Assembly: GCF_016862935.1 (NCBI RefSeq)
Contig: NZ_BONX01000003.1
Coordinates: forward strand, 1-64,000
Direction: 5' to 3'
DNA: 64,000 nt
From: Plantactinospora mayteni
GTDB taxonomy: Bacteria > Actinomycetota > Actinomycetes > Mycobacteriales > Micromonosporaceae
Part shown: piece by piece, positions 1 through 7,858 of the stretch
Layout of the letters: each line of letters opens with the position of its first letter
Numbering within the stretch: the first letter of the stretch is position 1
The notes under the pieces: model-generated
The model's database searches: none
The model's input: only the letters and a program-made list of their open reading frames with translations
What the model was told of the DNA's origin: nothing
Made by a program: the position numbers and the translations under genes

Positions 1-13
1 GGGGGGGGGGGGG
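1..13. other. Poly-G run at window edge
   Basis: Thirteen consecutive G bases open the window. They fall inside the reading frame of the leftmost glycosyltransferase (minus strand), where they would encode consecutive prolines just after a normal donor-domain sequence. Homologues would have ordinary helix residues at this point. I infer a contig end with a low-complexity sequencing or assembly tail rather than real coding sequence. Confidence 0.55.
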
Positions 14-831
14 AGCCGGCGGGCGGCGTCCTCCTCCGTACCGGAGCCGACCAGGACCAGGTCGACCCGGTCCGAGGCCGCGTACGCCGCTCGGATCGCC
101 GTCTCGACCCGCTGGAACGGGCCGATGTTGCCGGCGAACATGACGGTGCAGCGGTCCCCCCGGCGGCCGAGCGCGGCCCGGGCAGCCTCGGTCACCGGCA
201 CCGGGCGGAACAGCCGCTCGTCGGTCCAGTTCCACACCACCCGGACCCGGTCCGGATCGGCGCCCCGCTCGATCACCAGCTCGGCCATTGACGGCGAGAT
301 GACGGCAATCGTGTCGGCGCTCCGGTACAGCCGGCGCATCGTCGCGGCCAGGGTGCGGTCGATCGCCCGGCCGAGGCCGCCGCTCGGGCTCATCGCCGAG
401 GCCGTGACCGACTCCGGCCACATGTCCTGCACGTGCAGCAACACCGGGGCACGCCGGACCAGCCGGGCCACCGCCGCCGCGCTGAACGCGGTCGCGGGCG
501 GGTGGTAGACGTACAGCGCGTCGACGCCGTTCAGGTAGCCGGGCGCCGCCAGCGAGCTGGTCGCGGCGAAGCTGACGAAGTTGGCGATCCGGCCGAGCGT
601 GGACGAGTCGTGGCTCGGATGGACCGGCACCCGGCGTACGGTGAGGTTGCCGGTGCTGCTCTGCTCCCGCCAGCGCTGACGGTAACCGGGATAGACCCGC
701 CCGCCGGGATAGTTCGGGTAGGTGGTGAGCACCCGCACCTGATGTCCTCGGGAGTCGAGTTCCCGGACAAGTTCACCGGTGACGAAGGCCGGCTCCGGCG
801 GGTACCACTGGGTGACGACGCCGATCCTCAC
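1..831 (-). CDS. Glycosyltransferase family 4, WbuB-like (partial, C-terminus off window)
   Basis: Starts at a GTG at 831 and reads off the left edge, so about 270 codons are visible and the rest of the donor-binding domain is missing. The N-terminus (MRIGVVTQWYPPEPAFVTGE) is the start of a GT-B first domain. The segment LLHVQDMWPESV is typical of WbuB-type transferases, and VMFAGNIGPFQRVETAI marks the entry to the second Rossmann domain. The GTG overlaps the capF stop as GTGA, so translation is probably coupled in a capE-capF-GT operon. In enteric O-antigen loci wbuB sits beside the FucNAc synthesis genes (fnlABC), so transfer of N-acetyl-L-fucosamine is a reasonable inference. The last few codons are affected by the poly-G run. 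Confidence 0.85.
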   Translation of the reverse strand, partial: MRIGVVTQWYPPEPAFVTGELVRELDSRGHQVRVLTTYPNYPGGRVYPGYRQRWREQSSTGNLTVRRVPVHPSHDSSTLGRIANFVSFAATSSLAAPGYLNGVDALYVYHPPATAFSAAAVARLVRRAPVLLHVQDMWPESVTASAMSPSGGLGRAIDRTLAATMRRLYRSADTIAVISPSMAELVIERGADPDRVRVVWNWTDERLFRPVPVTEAARAALGRRGDRCTVMFAGNIGPFQRVETAIRAAYAASDRVDLVLVGSGTEEDAARRLPPPP

Positions 832-1967
832 CCGACCACCGCCGGGGCCGCTGGCCGGGCGGCGGCACCCCGCACCGGCTCCGGGTAGGTGTCCGGGTAG
901 GCCGGGTCGAAGAGTTCGTTCGCCCAGAACAGGGTCAGCAGTTCGCCGTCGCCGGTGTTGGTGATGTTGTGCGCCCACATCGTCGGCATGTCGACCACCA
1001 CCGGCTCGTCCCCGCCGACCCGGAACCGGACGATGTCCCGGTGCCCGACCCGGCGCAGCGCAATCTCGGCGGTGCCGCTCAGCACCGCGAACCGCTCCAC
1101 CTTGGCGAGGTGGAAGTGCTCACCTCGGGTGATTCCCGGCCCGCTGGTCGAGGCGAACGTCTGCCCGGCCCCGCCGTGCGCCTTGACCACCTCTACCAGC
1201 GCGCCGCGCCGATCCGCGTGCCGGACCAGCGGCAGTGGACAGTGCCCCGGGAAGCAGTGCGACCGGTACGTGTTGAACAGCCGTACGTCGTGCCGGTCCG
1301 CCAGCGCCGGGATCTCCCCTCGGCGGTACACCCGGGCGAATCCGGTCAGCCGGTCGGCCAGGGCGCGTACTCCGAGCCGCACCGCCGGCATGGCGCCGTC
1401 CCAGGGTCCGGCCGGTGGCGCGTCGAGCAGCCGGGCGGCGGCGTCGAGCGCGTGCACCAGGGTCAGTTCCCGGTCGTCGCGCACCTCGGGTGCCGCGCCG
1501 TCGGCGAGCTGCCGGCAGAAGGTCGCCACCACCGAGTTGTAGTGCGGCCTGCCGTGCTCGCCGTACAGGTTGGGTAGCAACACGTCGTCGAATCCGGGAC
1601 CGCCGCCGGTCGCGCCGGCCAACGTCGCGGCGGCGGCCTGTTTGGAGTCCCCGTACGGCGTGCCGTTGCCGGCCTGCACCGAGTTGGCGAAGACCACCGT
1701 CTTCGGCGGTACCGGGCACTGCCGGAGTCCCCGGGCGAGCGCGGCGGCCAACTCCACGTTGCCGGCCGCCACCTCGGCCGGGTCGCCCCGGTTCACCCCG
1801 GCCAGGTGCAGCAGTCGGTCGGCACCGGAGACCACGGCCGCAACGGCGACCGGATCGGCCAGGTCGGCCCGGGTCAGCGTGACCGGTTCGGGCCAGCCGA
1901 GGGCACGGACCAGCACCCGTACGTGCCAGCCGAGGAACCCGCCGGCACCGGTGAGCACCAATTTCAC
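828..1967 (-). CDS. capF: UDP-sugar C-4 reductase with C-terminal cupin (CapF/WbjC/FnlB)
   Basis: This is the second enzyme of UDP-N-acetyl-L-fucosamine synthesis, acting on the CapE product to give the 6-deoxy-talose intermediate in known systems. The 379-residue length is normal. The N-terminal SDR domain shows the TGAGGFLG nucleotide-binding loop at about residues 7-14 and a YGDSK active-site motif near residue 130. The C-terminal third is the CapF cupin, recognised by GEHFHLAKVERF and by LLTLFWANELFDP near the end. The start is a GTG that overlaps the capE stop as GTGA, and the stop in turn overlaps the next start. No CapG/FnlC 2-epimerase sits beside it within the window; it may lie left of the edge. 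Confidence 0.92.
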   Translation of the reverse strand: MKLVLTGAGGFLGWHVRVLVRALGWPEPVTLTRADLADPVAVAAVVSGADRLLHLAGVNRGDPAEVAAGNVELAAALARGLRQCPVPPKTVVFANSVQAGNGTPYGDSKQAAAATLAGATGGGPGFDDVLLPNLYGEHGRPHYNSVVATFCRQLADGAAPEVRDDRELTLVHALDAAARLLDAPPAGPWDGAMPAVRLGVRALADRLTGFARVYRRGEIPALADRHDVRLFNTYRSHCFPGHCPLPLVRHADRRGALVEVVKAHGGAGQTFASTSGPGITRGEHFHLAKVERFAVLSGTAEIALRRVGHRDIVRFRVGGDEPVVVDMPTMWAHNITNTGDGELLTLFWANELFDPAYPDTYPEPVRGAAARPAAPAVVG

Positions 1968-3004
1968 GGCGCCGTCGCCAGGTCTCGGGCGGCCAGCTCG
2001 GCCCGGATCTCCGGCAGGGTGAGGAGCAGCTCCACTATCTCGGGTACGTCGAGCCGGGGCGCGTTGGCGGAGTTGAAGTCCTGGCCGACCGCGCCGGTCG
2101 GGTCGCCCTCGGAGACGTACAGCGCGTAGTTCAGGTCGCGGGCGTCCAGGGGTACCCGGAAGAACTCGCCGAAGTCCTCGGCCTGGGCCACCTCCTCCCG
2201 GCTGGCCAGCGTCTCGTCCAGCTTCTCGCCGTGCCGTACCCCGATCAGGTCGAGCTTGGCCGGCACGTCGAAGAGCTGGCAGAGCGCGGTGGCCAGGTCG
2301 CCGACGGTGCAGGCGCTGGCCTTGCGGATGAAGATGTCACCGGGCCGGGCGTGCAGGAAGGCGTGCTCGACCAGTTCCACCGACTCGGTCAGCGACATCA
2401 GGAACCGGGTCATCGCCGGGTTGGTCACCGTCGGGGCCCGGCCGGCCCGGATCTGCTCGACGAAGAGCGGGATGACCGAGCCCCGGGAGAACATCACGTT
2501 GCCGTACCGCACGCAGGAGACCGTGGTCCGGCCGTTCGGGTGGTGCCGGGCGTGCGCCTGGACCACCTTCTCCATCAGGGCCTTGCTCATGCCCATCGCG
2601 TTGACCGGGTAGACCGCCTTGTCCGTGCTGAGCACGACCACCGATGCGACGCCGTTGCGTTCGGCCGCATCGAGGACGTTGCCGCTGCCGAGCACGTTGG
2701 TCCGAACGGCCTCCAGCGGGAAGAACTCGCAGGACGGCACCTGCTTGAGCGCCGCGGCGTGGAAGACGAAGTCGACGCCCCGGGTCGCCCGCAGCATGGT
2801 GTCGTAGTCGCGGACGTCCCCGACGTGGTAGTGGACCCGGTCGTCGCCGAGCCGGTGTCGCATCAGGTCCTGCTTGGCCTCGTCCCGGCTGAGCACCCGT
2901 ACCTCGCCGACGTCTCGGTCGAGCAGCCGGCGCACCATCGTCTGGCCGAAGGAACCGGTGCCGCCCGTGATCAGCACCCGGCGTCCGGTGCAAGGAAAAG
3001 TCAA
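1964..3004 (-). CDS. capE: UDP-GlcNAc 4,6-dehydratase/5-epimerase (CapE/WbjB/FnlA)
   Basis: First step of UDP-FucNAc synthesis from UDP-GlcNAc, cytoplasmic. The SDR glycine loop is VLITGGTGSFG at residues 10-20. STDKAVYPVNAMGMSKALM carries the active-site region with Met where most SDRs have the Tyr of YxxxK; as I recall this is also the case in characterised CapE enzymes. The frame is open up to a TTG at 3037, but the TTG at 3004 is preceded by GAGGGAG at a good distance and leaves the usual short lead into the glycine loop, so I place the start there (346 aa). It is the first gene of a three-gene minus-strand operon and is divergent from the aminotransferase operon at 3260. Confidence 0.9.
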   Translation of the reverse strand: MTFPCTGRRVLITGGTGSFGQTMVRRLLDRDVGEVRVLSRDEAKQDLMRHRLGDDRVHYHVGDVRDYDTMLRATRGVDFVFHAAALKQVPSCEFFPLEAVRTNVLGSGNVLDAAERNGVASVVVLSTDKAVYPVNAMGMSKALMEKVVQAHARHHPNGRTTVSCVRYGNVMFSRGSVIPLFVEQIRAGRAPTVTNPAMTRFLMSLTESVELVEHAFLHARPGDIFIRKASACTVGDLATALCQLFDVPAKLDLIGVRHGEKLDETLASREEVAQAEDFGEFFRVPLDARDLNYALYVSEGDPTGAVGQDFNSANAPRLDVPEIVELLLTLPEIRAELAARDLATAP

Positions 3005-3259
3005 CGTCGCTCCCTCGTCGTCACTACTTGGTGGCAAGCAACGTTCACCTGGATGGACATGCCGGCCGCCACATCACGGGCAACGAGCAACAGTCCAGCT
3101 AGAAACGCTCGAAGTACGGCGATACAACATTAGGACTACTCGATAGGGGGCAAGGCGCTCTTACCTATCGCCAGTTATGTGAAACCCCTGAGGTCATCAT
3201 CAGTCACCTGATAGAACGCTTTCGGCAACTTTAGCCACTCAGCACCGGAGGCCCGACCC
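3005..3259. promoter_or_regulatory. Divergent promoter region with inverted repeat
   Basis: This 255-bp gap separates capE (minus) and the aminotransferase operon (plus) and is clearly richer in A+T than its surroundings, as expected for promoters. It contains a perfect 7-bp inverted repeat, CGATAGG at 3141-3147 and CCTATCG at 3164-3170, which could be an operator or hairpin. No convincing paired -35/-10 boxes were found. AGCACCGGAG just before 3260 supplies a weak ribosome site for the plus-strand gene. Confidence 0.45.
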
Positions 3260-4405
3260 GTGGAAGTTCTCAACCCGAGCGGCCGAATCCACCTCTCCGC
3301 GCCGGACATCGGGCCGCTGGAGGAGTCGTACCTGCTCCGGGCGGTACGGTCGGGTTGGGTCGCACCCGTCGGACCGGAGATCGACTCCTTTGAGCGCGAG
3401 ATCGCCGAGCGAGTCGGTACGGCGTACGCGGTGGCGGTCAGCTCGGGCACCGCGGCTCTGCACCTGGCCCTGCTCGCCCTCGGCGCCAGACCCGGCCAGG
3501 TCGTGATCGTGCCCACTCTGACGTTCGTGGCAACCGCCAACGCGGTGGTCTACACCGGCGCCGAGCCGGTCTTCGTCGACTGTGAGCCGGCGACCGGGAA
3601 CATCGATCCGGCCCTGCTGACGGACCTGCTCCGCGAGTTGCGCGCCGCCGGCCGCACCGTCGCGGCCGTGCTGCCGGTGGACATGTTCGGCTCCTGCGCC
3701 AGCTACCCGGAGATCCTGCCGGTCTGCGCGGCGGCCGGGGTGCCGGTCATCGAGGACGCGGCGGAGGCGCTGGGCGCCGTTCGGGACGGCCGACCCGCCG
3801 GATCCTTCGGCCGGGCCGGCGTGCTCTCGTTCAACGGCAACAAGATCATAACTACCTCGGGCGGCGGCATGGTGGTCTCCGACGACGCCGAGCTGATCGA
3901 CCGGTGCCGCTACCTGTCCACCCAGGCCCGCCAGCCGGTCGCGCACTACGAGCACACCGACGTCGGCTACAACTACCGACTCAGTAACCTGCTGGCCGCC
4001 CTCGGGCGGGCTCAGCTCCGCCGGCTGGACGCCATGATCGCCCGCCGCCGGCGACTGCGAGGGCGGTACGCGAAACTCTTCGCCGCGGTCCCCGGGGTAC
4101 GTCTGCTCGCCGACGCCGACCCCGGCACCAACTGCTGGCTCACCACGATCACCGTCGACCCGGCCCAGGCCGGCTGGCACGCCAGCGACCTGGCATCCCA
4201 CCTCGGCAGGCAGGACATCGAGACCCGACCGGTGTGGAAGCCGATGCACCTGCAACCGGTCTTCGGCACCGCGCGAGCCAGCCTCACCGGCGCCGCGCAG
4301 CGGCTCTTCGATACCGGTCTGACCCTGCCCAGCGGTTCGGCGCTGACCGAACCCCAGGTCACCCGCGTACTTGGCGCGATCGAACGCTTTCTGGAACGCG
4401 GATGA
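3260..4405 (+). CDS. DegT/DnrJ/EryC1/StrS sugar aminotransferase (PglE-like)
   Basis: PLP-dependent aminotransferase that installs an amino group on a nucleotide-bound keto-sugar. Length 381 aa, normal for the family. SSGTAALHLALLALGA is the cofactor-phosphate region, VIEDAAEALGAV holds the ring-stacking Asp, and the Schiff-base Lys is K195 in FNGNKIITTSGGGM. The opening SGRIHLSAPDIGPLEESY resembles PglE-type enzymes that make UDP-4-amino-4,6-dideoxy-GlcNAc. The GTG start has GGAG nine bases upstream. It is the first gene of a plus-strand operon that includes a PglC-like phosphoglycosyl transferase. With the membrane 4,6-dehydratase at 19.0 kb it suggests a bacillosamine-like 4-amino sugar. 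That substrate is inferred. Confidence 0.88.
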   Translation: MEVLNPSGRIHLSAPDIGPLEESYLLRAVRSGWVAPVGPEIDSFEREIAERVGTAYAVAVSSGTAALHLALLALGARPGQVVIVPTLTFVATANAVVYTGAEPVFVDCEPATGNIDPALLTDLLRELRAAGRTVAAVLPVDMFGSCASYPEILPVCAAAGVPVIEDAAEALGAVRDGRPAGSFGRAGVLSFNGNKIITTSGGGMVVSDDAELIDRCRYLSTQARQPVAHYEHTDVGYNYRLSNLLAALGRAQLRRLDAMIARRRRLRGRYAKLFAAVPGVRLLADADPGTNCWLTTITVDPAQAGWHASDLASHLGRQDIETRPVWKPMHLQPVFGTARASLTGAAQRLFDTGLTLPSGSALTEPQVTRVLGAIERFLERG

Positions 4406-4509
4406 CGGACGCGCTGGTCCCACTCGGACGAGCGGGTCGACCCGAACCTCGCCCGGCGCCGTACGGCTCGGCGGACCGCGAGCCGCCCGCCTCGACATGA
4501 GAGACAGAG

Positions 4510-5370
4510 ATGAATCTGCTGACATCGGGAAAGCGGTCTGTCCGACGCGTGGGTCTCTACCTGTTCGCCCACCTGAACCCGGGAGACATCACCATCCGGC
4601 ACCACTACACGCGGGACCCCATGCGGCTGCACTCGTTCCGGCACAAGGGCTACTGGTTCCACGGCCGGCGGCGGGAGCAGTCGTCGATGGCCACCTTCCG
4701 CCATCTCGTCCGGCCCGGTGACCGCGTACTGGAAGTCGGCGGCCACGTCGGCTACATCGCACTGTACTTCGCCCGGTTGGTCGGGCCGACCGGCACGGTC
4801 CACGTCTTCGAACCCGGCTCGAACAACCTGCCCTATCTCCGGGCCAACGCGGCCGGCAAGCCCGGCATCCGGGTAATCGCCAAGGCCGTCGGCGCCGAGC
4901 CGGGCGAACTGGTCCTCTTCGAGGAGGACCTGACCGGCCAGAACAACTCGCTCGTCCCGCGCTTCGCAGGGCTCGCCGCCACCCAGGCCAATGCCATTCC
5001 GGCGCACGTCGTCGGGCGCCGGGTCGAGGTCACCACCATCGACGCGTACGTGGCGGAGGCCGGGGCCGCCCCGGACTTCGTCAAGGTCGACGTCGAGGGC
5101 TACGAGTGGGAGGTGCTGCTCGGCGCCCGGGAGACCATCCGGCGTACCCGCCCGGCGCTGATGGTCGAGGTGCAGACCCGCCACCGCGAGATTCGCGACC
5201 TCCTGCACGGCGCGGGCTATCGCCTCTTCACTCCGCTGGGCTCGCCGCTCTCCTCGATACCGCCCGGCGCGAGCAACGTGTTCGGTCTGCCGGCCGACCG
5301 CCAACCCCCGGACGGCTGGCCGCCGGAGAGCCTGGCGGCGGCCGAACCAGCCGGTTCCCGGAACGACTGA
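4510..5370 (+). CDS. FkbM-family SAM-dependent methyltransferase
   Basis: Probably O-methylates a sugar residue or precursor. The 286-aa protein has a class I SAM motif VLEVGGHVGYIALYFARLVG (about residues 75-94), the acidic strand VHVFEPGSNN, and the FkbM signature FVKVDVEGYEWEVLLGA (about 191-207). The first 60 residues are basic and aromatic-rich, without a clear signal peptide. It lies about 100 bp after the aminotransferase and 19 bp before the FemAB-like gene on the same strand. The acceptor cannot be read from the sequence. Confidence 0.85.
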   Translation: MNLLTSGKRSVRRVGLYLFAHLNPGDITIRHHYTRDPMRLHSFRHKGYWFHGRRREQSSMATFRHLVRPGDRVLEVGGHVGYIALYFARLVGPTGTVHVFEPGSNNLPYLRANAAGKPGIRVIAKAVGAEPGELVLFEEDLTGQNNSLVPRFAGLAATQANAIPAHVVGRRVEVTTIDAYVAEAGAAPDFVKVDVEGYEWEVLLGARETIRRTRPALMVEVQTRHREIRDLLHGAGYRLFTPLGSPLSSIPPGASNVFGLPADRQPPDGWPPESLAAAEPAGSRND

Positions 5371-5389
5371 ACCGGTTACCGGAGCGACG

Positions 5390-6439
5390 ATGAGCACGCG
5401 GCTCGGCATCCTCGACCCCACGGGCGCGGCGGATCGGCTCGACCCGGTCTGCCCGGACGTCTACTTCACCGCCGGCTACGGCGCTGCGGCGGCCACCCCG
5501 GAGGGGGGAGTCTGGCGCACCCTGCACTGGCGCGACACCATCATGGTCCCGTACGTCCTGCGCCGCATCGACGACCAGCTTTTCGACACGGTCAGCCCGT
5601 ACGGCTACGCCGGGGTGTACCGCTCCGCCGACTGTCCCGCCGAGGACCTCACCCGATTCTGGTCCCTCGCGGTCGAGTACTGGCGGGACACCCGGGTGGT
5701 CAGCCTGTTCCTCCGGTTCTCCCCCCTCGACCCGTCCTCCGTCGACGCGGCGCTTGGACTGGGCGCGATCGGGATGACCCGTCGGGCGGACACCATCACC
5801 GTCACCGTGGACGGTGGACCGGACCGGATCTGGGCCGGGATGTCGAGCACCTGCCGCAACAAGGTACGCAAGGCACGTAACGCCGGCCTGACCGGCGATA
5901 TCCGGCCCGCGACCTCGGACGACATGGCCCACGGCTCGGCGTTCCGCCGGCTGTACGAGGAGACCATGGTGCGGGTCGGCGGCGCACCCGAGTACTTCTT
6001 CCCGGACGCCTACTACCACCGGCTCGCCCACGGGGTGGGAAAGAACCTGCTGGTCGCCGAGGTACGTACCGCCGAGGGTGCCGTGGTGGCCGCGTCGCTG
6101 GTGCTCCGGCACGGCACCCGGGCGCACTACCACCTCGCCGGCTCGACCCCCGAAGGGTTCCGCCAGGGCGGCAACAACCTGCTGTTGTGGACGATCCTGG
6201 ACTGGGCCTCGGCCACCGGGTGCGGCGTCGTCCACCTCGGTGGCGGGGTGCGCCCGGACGACGGGCTCTTCCAGTTCAAGCGCTCTTTCGGGGGGCGCCG
6301 CACACCGTTCTGGACCGGCGCCGTCGTCATCGACCCCGCCCGGTACGACGCCCTGCTGCGGGCGCACGCCGCCGCCACCTCGCGGACGGTTCCGGACATC
6401 GTCCGGTCGGGCTACTTCCCTGGATATCGACTGAGGTAA
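5390..6439 (+). CDS. FemAB/GNAT-fold acyltransferase (Acetyltransf_6 type)
   Basis: A 349-aa protein of the GNAT/FemAB-like group often found in polysaccharide clusters. The central region WAGMSSTCRNKVRKARNAG and the downstream VAASLVLRHGTRAHYHLAGS, FRQGGNNLLLWTILDWA and VHLGGGVRPDDGLFQFKRSF match this family's substrate and cofactor elements. Relatives use either acyl-CoA or aminoacyl-tRNA, so the reaction could be N-acylation of an amino sugar or attachment of an amino acid. It starts with ATG after GGAGCGACG, and its stop overlaps the ribosome site of the next gene (TGAGG), so it is part of the operon. Confidence 0.8.
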   Translation: MSTRLGILDPTGAADRLDPVCPDVYFTAGYGAAAATPEGGVWRTLHWRDTIMVPYVLRRIDDQLFDTVSPYGYAGVYRSADCPAEDLTRFWSLAVEYWRDTRVVSLFLRFSPLDPSSVDAALGLGAIGMTRRADTITVTVDGGPDRIWAGMSSTCRNKVRKARNAGLTGDIRPATSDDMAHGSAFRRLYEETMVRVGGAPEYFFPDAYYHRLAHGVGKNLLVAEVRTAEGAVVAASLVLRHGTRAHYHLAGSTPEGFRQGGNNLLLWTILDWASATGCGVVHLGGGVRPDDGLFQFKRSFGGRRTPFWTGAVVIDPARYDALLRAHAAATSRTVPDIVRSGYFPGYRLR

Positions 6440-6446
6440 CTGACTT

Positions 6447-7085
6447 ATGTTCTCGCTCCCCGCCCAGCGGGCCACGAAACGCGTCCTCGACCTCGTGGTG
6501 GCCGTACTGATGCTGGTCGCCACCGCCCCGGTGCTGGGCGTCGCCGCCCTCCTGGTACGGATCCGGCTCGGCTCACCGGTCTTCTTCGTACAGGAACGCA
6601 CCGGCAGGTCGCTCCGGCGCTTCCGGATCTACAAGCTCCGCACCATGACCGCGGAACGGGATCGGCACGGACGGCTGCTCAGCGACGGCGAGCGGTGCGG
6701 TGGGCTGGGTCGGGTGCTGCGCCGGTTCAGCATCGACGAACTGCCCCAACTGGTGAACATCATCCGCGGCGACCTGAGTCTTGTCGGGCCACGCCCCCTA
6801 CTCCCCCGGTACGACCCCTGGTACACCGACCGCGAGCTGCGCCGCTTCTCCGTACGGCCGGGCATCACCGGACTCGCCCAGGTCAGTGGCCGCAACGGCG
6901 TCGCCTGGGACGAACGGCTGGAACTCGACGTCCGGTACGTCACCGACTGGACGCTCCGGCTCGACCTGTGGATCCTGCTCCGCACCACCGGGAAGGTGCT
7001 GGGCGGCTCGGGGGTGGCCACCGATCCCTCCGCCCGGATGCTAGACCTCGACAAGGAGCGGGAGCTGTCGTGCCTGCCCTCGTGA
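6447..7085 (+). CDS. Initiating phosphoglycosyl transferase (PglC/bacterial sugar transferase type)
   Basis: Transfers a sugar-1-phosphate from a UDP-sugar to undecaprenyl phosphate, the committed step for building a lipid-linked repeat unit on the inner face of the membrane. At 212 aa it is the minimal monotopic form without the extra N-terminal membrane domain of WbaP. A hydrophobic re-entrant segment (RVLDLVVAVLMLVATAPVLG, about residues 12-31) precedes the catalytic domain. The catalytic Asp-Glu pair is D97-E98 in FSIDELPQLVNIIRGD, followed by LSLVGPRPLLPRY. The ATG follows GAGG formed by the preceding stop region, and the 3' end overlaps the GNAT gene. This is the clearest initiating transferase in the window. 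Confidence 0.92.
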   Translation: MFSLPAQRATKRVLDLVVAVLMLVATAPVLGVAALLVRIRLGSPVFFVQERTGRSLRRFRIYKLRTMTAERDRHGRLLSDGERCGGLGRVLRRFSIDELPQLVNIIRGDLSLVGPRPLLPRYDPWYTDRELRRFSVRPGITGLAQVSGRNGVAWDERLELDVRYVTDWTLRLDLWILLRTTGKVLGGSGVATDPSARMLDLDKERELSCLPS

Positions 7086-7858
7086 GCCCGACCCAGGTCG
7101 AGGACGTACGCCGGCTCGACGCCCGTACCGGTGCCGAGGTGGTAGCGCTGCTCGCCAGCTCCGTACCCCCGACCTGTGCCGGCCTGGTCCCGTACCACGC
7201 GGCCGGCTACGCCGGGTTCCTCGCCGCCGCCGTCGCGCCACCCACCGCGCTCCGGACGGTCCGGTTGCGAGCGATCCGGGTCGCAACGGCCGTCATCGCC
7301 GTCGCGGACTGGCGGCTGCTGGACTCGCAACTCTTCCTGAACGGCCTCGCGGTCCGGGACGACCACCGGGGCCGGGGGTACGGTTCGGCCCTGCTCACCG
7401 ACGGCCTCCGGCTGGCCGCCGACCTCGGCCTGGCCACGCTCGGGCTCGACGTCGTGACGGACAACGCGCCCGCCCGGTCCCTCTACCGACGATTCGGCTT
7501 CCGCGACCTCGACTACGCGGTCTGGACGGACATACCGGCGGCGGATCTCGAGCGGTCCGGTGATGCCGGGCAGGTCGGCGTGCTCGACTGGCCGGCGTTC
7601 ACCGCGCACCACGCGGCGTACGGCTTCGGCGACCTCTCGGTACGCCGCGGTGACAACCGGGTGGGCCGGATCCGGCTGGTCGGCACCGCCCTGCGGACCG
7701 AGCCCGGACCTGCCGGCGCCGCGCTCGCCGGTGCGCTTCGGCGCCTCGTCCAGCCGAGCCGGAGCTACTCGATCCGGCCTGCCGGTACCGGTTCCGGGGA
7801 CGACGGCTTCGCCCACGTCGCCCGGATGCGGCTGTCGGGTGCGACAGCTTTGCGATAG
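7070..7858 (+). CDS. GNAT-family N-acetyltransferase
   Basis: The 262-aa protein carries a GNAT core in its first half: FLNGLAVRDDHRGRGYGSAL is the acetyl-CoA loop (RxxGxG form), and LDVVTDNAPARSLYRRFGF is the later motif. The remaining ~110 residues are not recognised. The GTG at 7070 has GGAG a few bases upstream and overlaps the previous gene by 16 bp. A second GTG at 7082 would make a GTGA overlap but lacks a spaced ribosome site. Context suggests N-acylation of the 4-amino sugar made in this operon. Its last 94 bp overlap the convergent flippase gene, which is unusually long. Confidence 0.75.
   Translation: MPALVSPTQVEDVRRLDARTGAEVVALLASSVPPTCAGLVPYHAAGYAGFLAAAVAPPTALRTVRLRAIRVATAVIAVADWRLLDSQLFLNGLAVRDDHRGRGYGSALLTDGLRLAADLGLATLGLDVVTDNAPARSLYRRFGFRDLDYAVWTDIPAADLERSGDAGQVGVLDWPAFTAHHAAYGFGDLSVRRGDNRVGRIRLVGTALRTEPGPAGAALAGALRRLVQPSRSYSIRPAGTGSGDDGFAHVARMRLSGATALR

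Noticed and set aside
4402-4500. Possible 32-codon gene whose ATGA overlaps the aminotransferase stop
   Set aside because: No recognisable features or separate ribosome site; more likely spacer before the FkbM gene.
3239-5421. Long open frames on the minus strand opposite the aminotransferase and FkbM genes
   Set aside because: They have no protein-like motifs and lie exactly opposite well-recognised enzymes; high G+C makes such antisense frames common.
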